Of a stretch of DNA of 64,000 bases, positions 61,199 through 64,000 are shown piece after piece. The notes below the pieces were generated by a model. The model searched no databases and was not told the DNA's origin. It was given only the letters and a program-made list of their open reading frames with translations. The DNA lies in the NCBI RefSeq assembly GCF_042242105.1, contig NC_092017.1:15417932-15481931 (forward strand). The letters run 5' to 3'. This DNA comes from Pempheris klunzingeri (taxonomy: Eukaryota; Chordata; Actinopteri; Acropomatiformes; Pempheridae). The position numbers were made by a program, and so were the translations under genes. How positions within the stretch are numbered: position 1 is the stretch's first letter; each line of letters begins with the position of its first letter.

Positions 61199-62784
61199 TG
61201 CGCTACTTTTAGTGGAAGCAATCTCACACTGTGTTCATCATTTACTGAACTAAGTGGTATTACAGCAAACCTTATCTGCTTGAGTCTGATAGCAAATTAT
61301 CTTTCATTTACACCTCCATTTAAAGCTATAAAAGTAGGCACACTGACATACTGTATGATATTTTACATGAAAATGAAAATTGAAATGTTAATTAGAAGTA
61401 TTGACCTTTTTATATTTATACAGCATGTTATGGCCTCCCTTTTGCAGGACAGTGATCCTGTTGTGATCACTAACTAGTAAACAAGATTTTTAATCTGCAG
61501 TATGTTTCAGGTTGTACCAATTCAGTTTGTACATTGAAGAACCCAGAAGAACAAAACAAAGTCCCAACTCAGTAGATCATAACTGGTCATGGTCAGAAAG
61601 AAGGGGGAATAATATGATACTGTAACACAAACGTTTGAGATGGCATTCACAGTAATCTGTATTTTTGTGATTCAATACATTACTGTTTGTCATAAACACA
61701 GAAAAATGGAGTGGTGGTGAAAACTTCAGCCACTCATCTAACTTATGTCTACTTTCCCCTCTTAAATCAAATATCTATATAAAAGACTGCCATCTAATGG
61801 AGGGAAGTCATATTAGTGTTTGAAGCTTTGACTGCAATTACAGATACCAGACCAAACAAATGCACCAGTATTGCATGTGTAAATGTTGCCTGACAAAAAC
61901 GATGTTGTAGTAAGGAAGTTAAAACAAAACATAATCAACAAAACAGAGATAAAGGCAAATGAGATAGAGGGAAGTCATGGCTAAAAAAATCCTTACTTTG
62001 TTCCTCCTTCTAGGAACTGATGCATATTTTCAATTCAACAAAATGTTTCTATTCTATACAATATATTATTGTTTGAGTACGTGCATGAATGATCTTTTAA
62101 AATCTATTGTTTATGCTACTGTAAATGACCAAACATGTCTAACACATTTGATGGTATGTGCTGCAATCTTAGAGTCAGCGGTAATCATCTATTCACCTTT
62201 TCAAAATTACTTTGACCTAGAATATTCAGACAATTGAAGACAGAGTATCTCGATGCTGTTAGAGAGTCAGTGATTATAAGAAATATAGGAAAAAAAATGC
62301 TAGTTTGGTCATCTTGGAACCATGCTGCAGAGAGGTGCAATAAATTGCTGAAACATTTGAAACCCTTCCAGCATCACTCTTATCTCAAGCTGCAGAAGTG
62401 TGTTACACCACGCCTCAAATGGGATGCAACACACTCAAGGCCTGCTGGCCAATATTGATACAGAAGATAACTAAGAGCTAACTCTGAGTAAGAACTTGTT
62501 TGTGTCTCCTCACTGCTCTCTGTCACTCTCCTTATCCTGGGAAAGGAAATAATAAGGTAGGCAAATGTCCTTTGAAAATCTGACTGTAACAGCACATAGA
62601 TTTAGTAATAGCTTTAGAACTTGAGGTTTTTATGATGTTACTGATACTTGACCACTCATATATTACACATATGTAGAAAGCGAAAAGTAGAATGCATAAA
62701 ACTAGCTTCTAAACTGTATACGTCTAATTTCAATCTAGTCCATTTTATAAGTTATAGATTTTTGCATTTTCTTTTCTTTTTCTA
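61199..62784. other. Region between lrrc15 and the cpn2-like gene
   Basis: No coding exon recognised. It must hold the promoter of the cpn2-like gene and probably an untranslated exon, since the coding exon is preceded by an acceptor, but I could not place these. Confidence 0.5.
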
Positions 62785-62794
62785 GTGAATAAGC

Positions 62795-64000
62795 ATGTCA
62801 AGAGGAGAAATCGTTGTAATTTTTCTGTCATTACTCTTTGAGTCTTCATTGACTCAAAAATGCGAAAAGGAGACAGACTGCCCCAAAGAGAACCAGGATG
62901 TTTTTGGTTCACATACAACGGAAATCCCACGTCTCCTCAGACCAGGCGTGACAGAGGTTTTCTTTGTGGGTAGCCAGGTTAAAACAATCCCCAAAGCAGC
63001 CTTTGTTGAGAACCAACAGCTTGAAAAGGTGGAATTCATGAACACTAACATGACTTCTATTGAGCCGGGCGCTTTTGAAGGTTTGGTGAACCTCAAGCAG
63101 ATTGAGATATCCAGCTCTCCGTTGATGTCAGTCCCAGTGGGAGTCTTTAAAGACCTCAGCAACCTGGAGAATATTTTTCTAAAGTTTAACCAGCTCCGCA
63201 GTCTGGAGAAAGGCTTGTTTGATGGCCTTAATAAAGTAAGAGAGCTCCAGTTACATGGGAACAAGATCGAATCAATTGAAGATGGGACCTTTGACGGTCT
63301 CGAGAACCTTATGTTCCTCCATTTAGCAAAAAACAATCTCTCCGCTGTATCTGCCACCTTGTTTTCAAAGCTAAATAAACTCCAAACACTGCGACTTTAC
63401 GAGAATCAGCTAACCACCATTCCTGAGGACATTTTTCAGAATTTGCCAAACTTGAAGGAAATTGGTTTACAAGGAAACAAAATAGCAGAATTATCACCTA
63501 ACCTTTTTCCACACAAAGACAAACTAAATAAGCTGTATTTGGATAGTAATCTTCTCACTGGTTTACCTCAAGAATTTTTCGTTGGCTTCCCTCAGCTTAA
63601 AACACTGACCCTAAAGAAGAATAAACTGACTAGTCTACCACCAGTGCTTTTTGGGGAAATGCCCAAACTGATTGAGTTAAGCTTCAGTCAAAACAATCTG
63701 AGCACTCTTCCTAAAGGCATAGTTGGCCCTCTGAAGAAACTGAAGAAGCTAGATCTGTCTAAAAATCAGTTTGTGACCTTGGATCCTGAGTACTTTCAAG
63801 GCCCTGAGAAGCTCACAGAGCTGAATCTACTCGACAACAAGATAAATTCACTGGATGCAGATGTGTTTGAAAAGCTACAATCACTGACCACACTCAAGCT
63901 AGCTCAAAATGACCTACGCACACTTCCTGGAAATATTTTTGAGCCTTTGACAAAACTTAAAAAACTTTACCTCAGTGACAACCCTTGGCACTGTGACTGT
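62795..64000 (+). CDS. cpn2: Carboxypeptidase N subunit 2-like LRR protein, 5' part
   Basis: The frame is open for 402 codons from the ATG at 62795 to the window edge, without a stop. It follows an acceptor (TTTCTTTTTCTAG, ending 62785). Signal peptide about 1-21 (IVVIFLSLLF), a short cysteine-containing N-cap (CEKETDCPKENQ), then about 13 leucine-rich repeats, and the start of the C-cap, NPWHCDC, at the edge. The N-terminal repeats (VEFMNTNMTSIEPGAFEGL, VGVFKDLSNL, LKFNQLRSLEKGLF, LQLHGNKI) align in order with human CPN2, the regulatory subunit that stabilises plasma carboxypeptidase N. The gene order gp5-lrrc15-cpn2 supports this. Whether the product is secreted or has a transmembrane segment cannot be seen here. 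Confidence 0.72.
   Translation, partial: MSRGEIVVIFLSLLFESSLTQKCEKETDCPKENQDVFGSHTTEIPRLLRPGVTEVFFVGSQVKTIPKAAFVENQQLEKVEFMNTNMTSIEPGAFEGLVNLKQIEISSSPLMSVPVGVFKDLSNLENIFLKFNQLRSLEKGLFDGLNKVRELQLHGNKIESIEDGTFDGLENLMFLHLAKNNLSAVSATLFSKLNKLQTLRLYENQLTTIPEDIFQNLPNLKEIGLQGNKIAELSPNLFPHKDKLNKLYLDSNLLTGLPQEFFVGFPQLKTLTLKKNKLTSLPPVLFGEMPKLIELSFSQNNLSTLPKGIVGPLKKLKKLDLSKNQFVTLDPEYFQGPEKLTELNLLDNKINSLDADVFEKLQSLTTLKLAQNDLRTLPGNIFEPLTKLKKLYLSDNPWHCDC

Noticed and set aside
1-64000. CRISPR arrays, operons, prophage or horizontally transferred bacterial genes.
   Set aside because: The tandem repeats are microsatellites or minisatellites without CRISPR spacing, the genes are spliced vertebrate genes, and no bacterial-type gene cluster is present.

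Overview
This window is animal nuclear DNA, almost certainly from a teleost fish and probably a percomorph. The genes are split by GT-AG introns. Intergenic DNA is AT-rich and full of fish-type repeats: an L2-clade LINE with an (ATTGA)n tail, MITE families related to hAT and piggyBac elements, and CA/GT microsatellites. There is no bacterial, organellar or viral gene set. The genes recognised belong to the block that in human lies on 3q28-q29: P3H2, CLDN1, CCDC50, UTS2B, GP5, LRRC15 and CPN2. Exon coordinates were derived by hand from splice signals, reading phase and protein similarity recalled for these families. No database was searched.

Layout. (1) 1-3461, minus: first coding exon of p3h2, with intron 1 running off the left edge. 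(2) 3.5-7 kb: intergenic, with a piggyBac-like MITE and a candidate CTCF site. (3) 7.5-10.1 kb, minus: complete four-exon cldn1 (203 aa) with a TATA-type promoter. (4) 10.2-19.7 kb: intergenic, only repeats seen. (5) 19.8-38.5 kb, minus: complete ccdc50, 12 coding exons (638 aa), with a very large in-frame exon 6. (6) 41.15-42.72 kb, plus: complete five-exon urotensin II-related peptide precursor, with a small L1-like insertion in intron 3. (7) 44.65-49.42 kb: an old MITE split by a 4.3-kb L2-type LINE (SGNH esterase, endonuclease, reverse transcriptase) and by a second LINE tail. (8) 49.7-64 kb, plus: a head-to-tail cluster of leucine-rich-repeat genes: gp5, lrrc15 and the 5' part of a cpn2-like gene cut by the right edge.

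How the genes relate: they do not form one pathway. P3H2 acts on collagen in the ER, claudin-1 in tight junctions, CCDC50 on ubiquitin signalling, and the urotensin-related peptide is a secreted ligand. The three LRR genes are ancient tandem relatives: two have a transmembrane segment (gp5, lrrc15) and one is probably secreted (cpn2-like). I found no convincing new biological system. The most unusual items are the non-standard urotensin peptide, the giant cassette-type exon of ccdc50, the same-frame esterase/EN-RT arrangement of the LINE, a CA tract against a cldn1 splice donor, the altered N-terminal cap of the cpn2-like protein, and a compact gene order compared with mammals.
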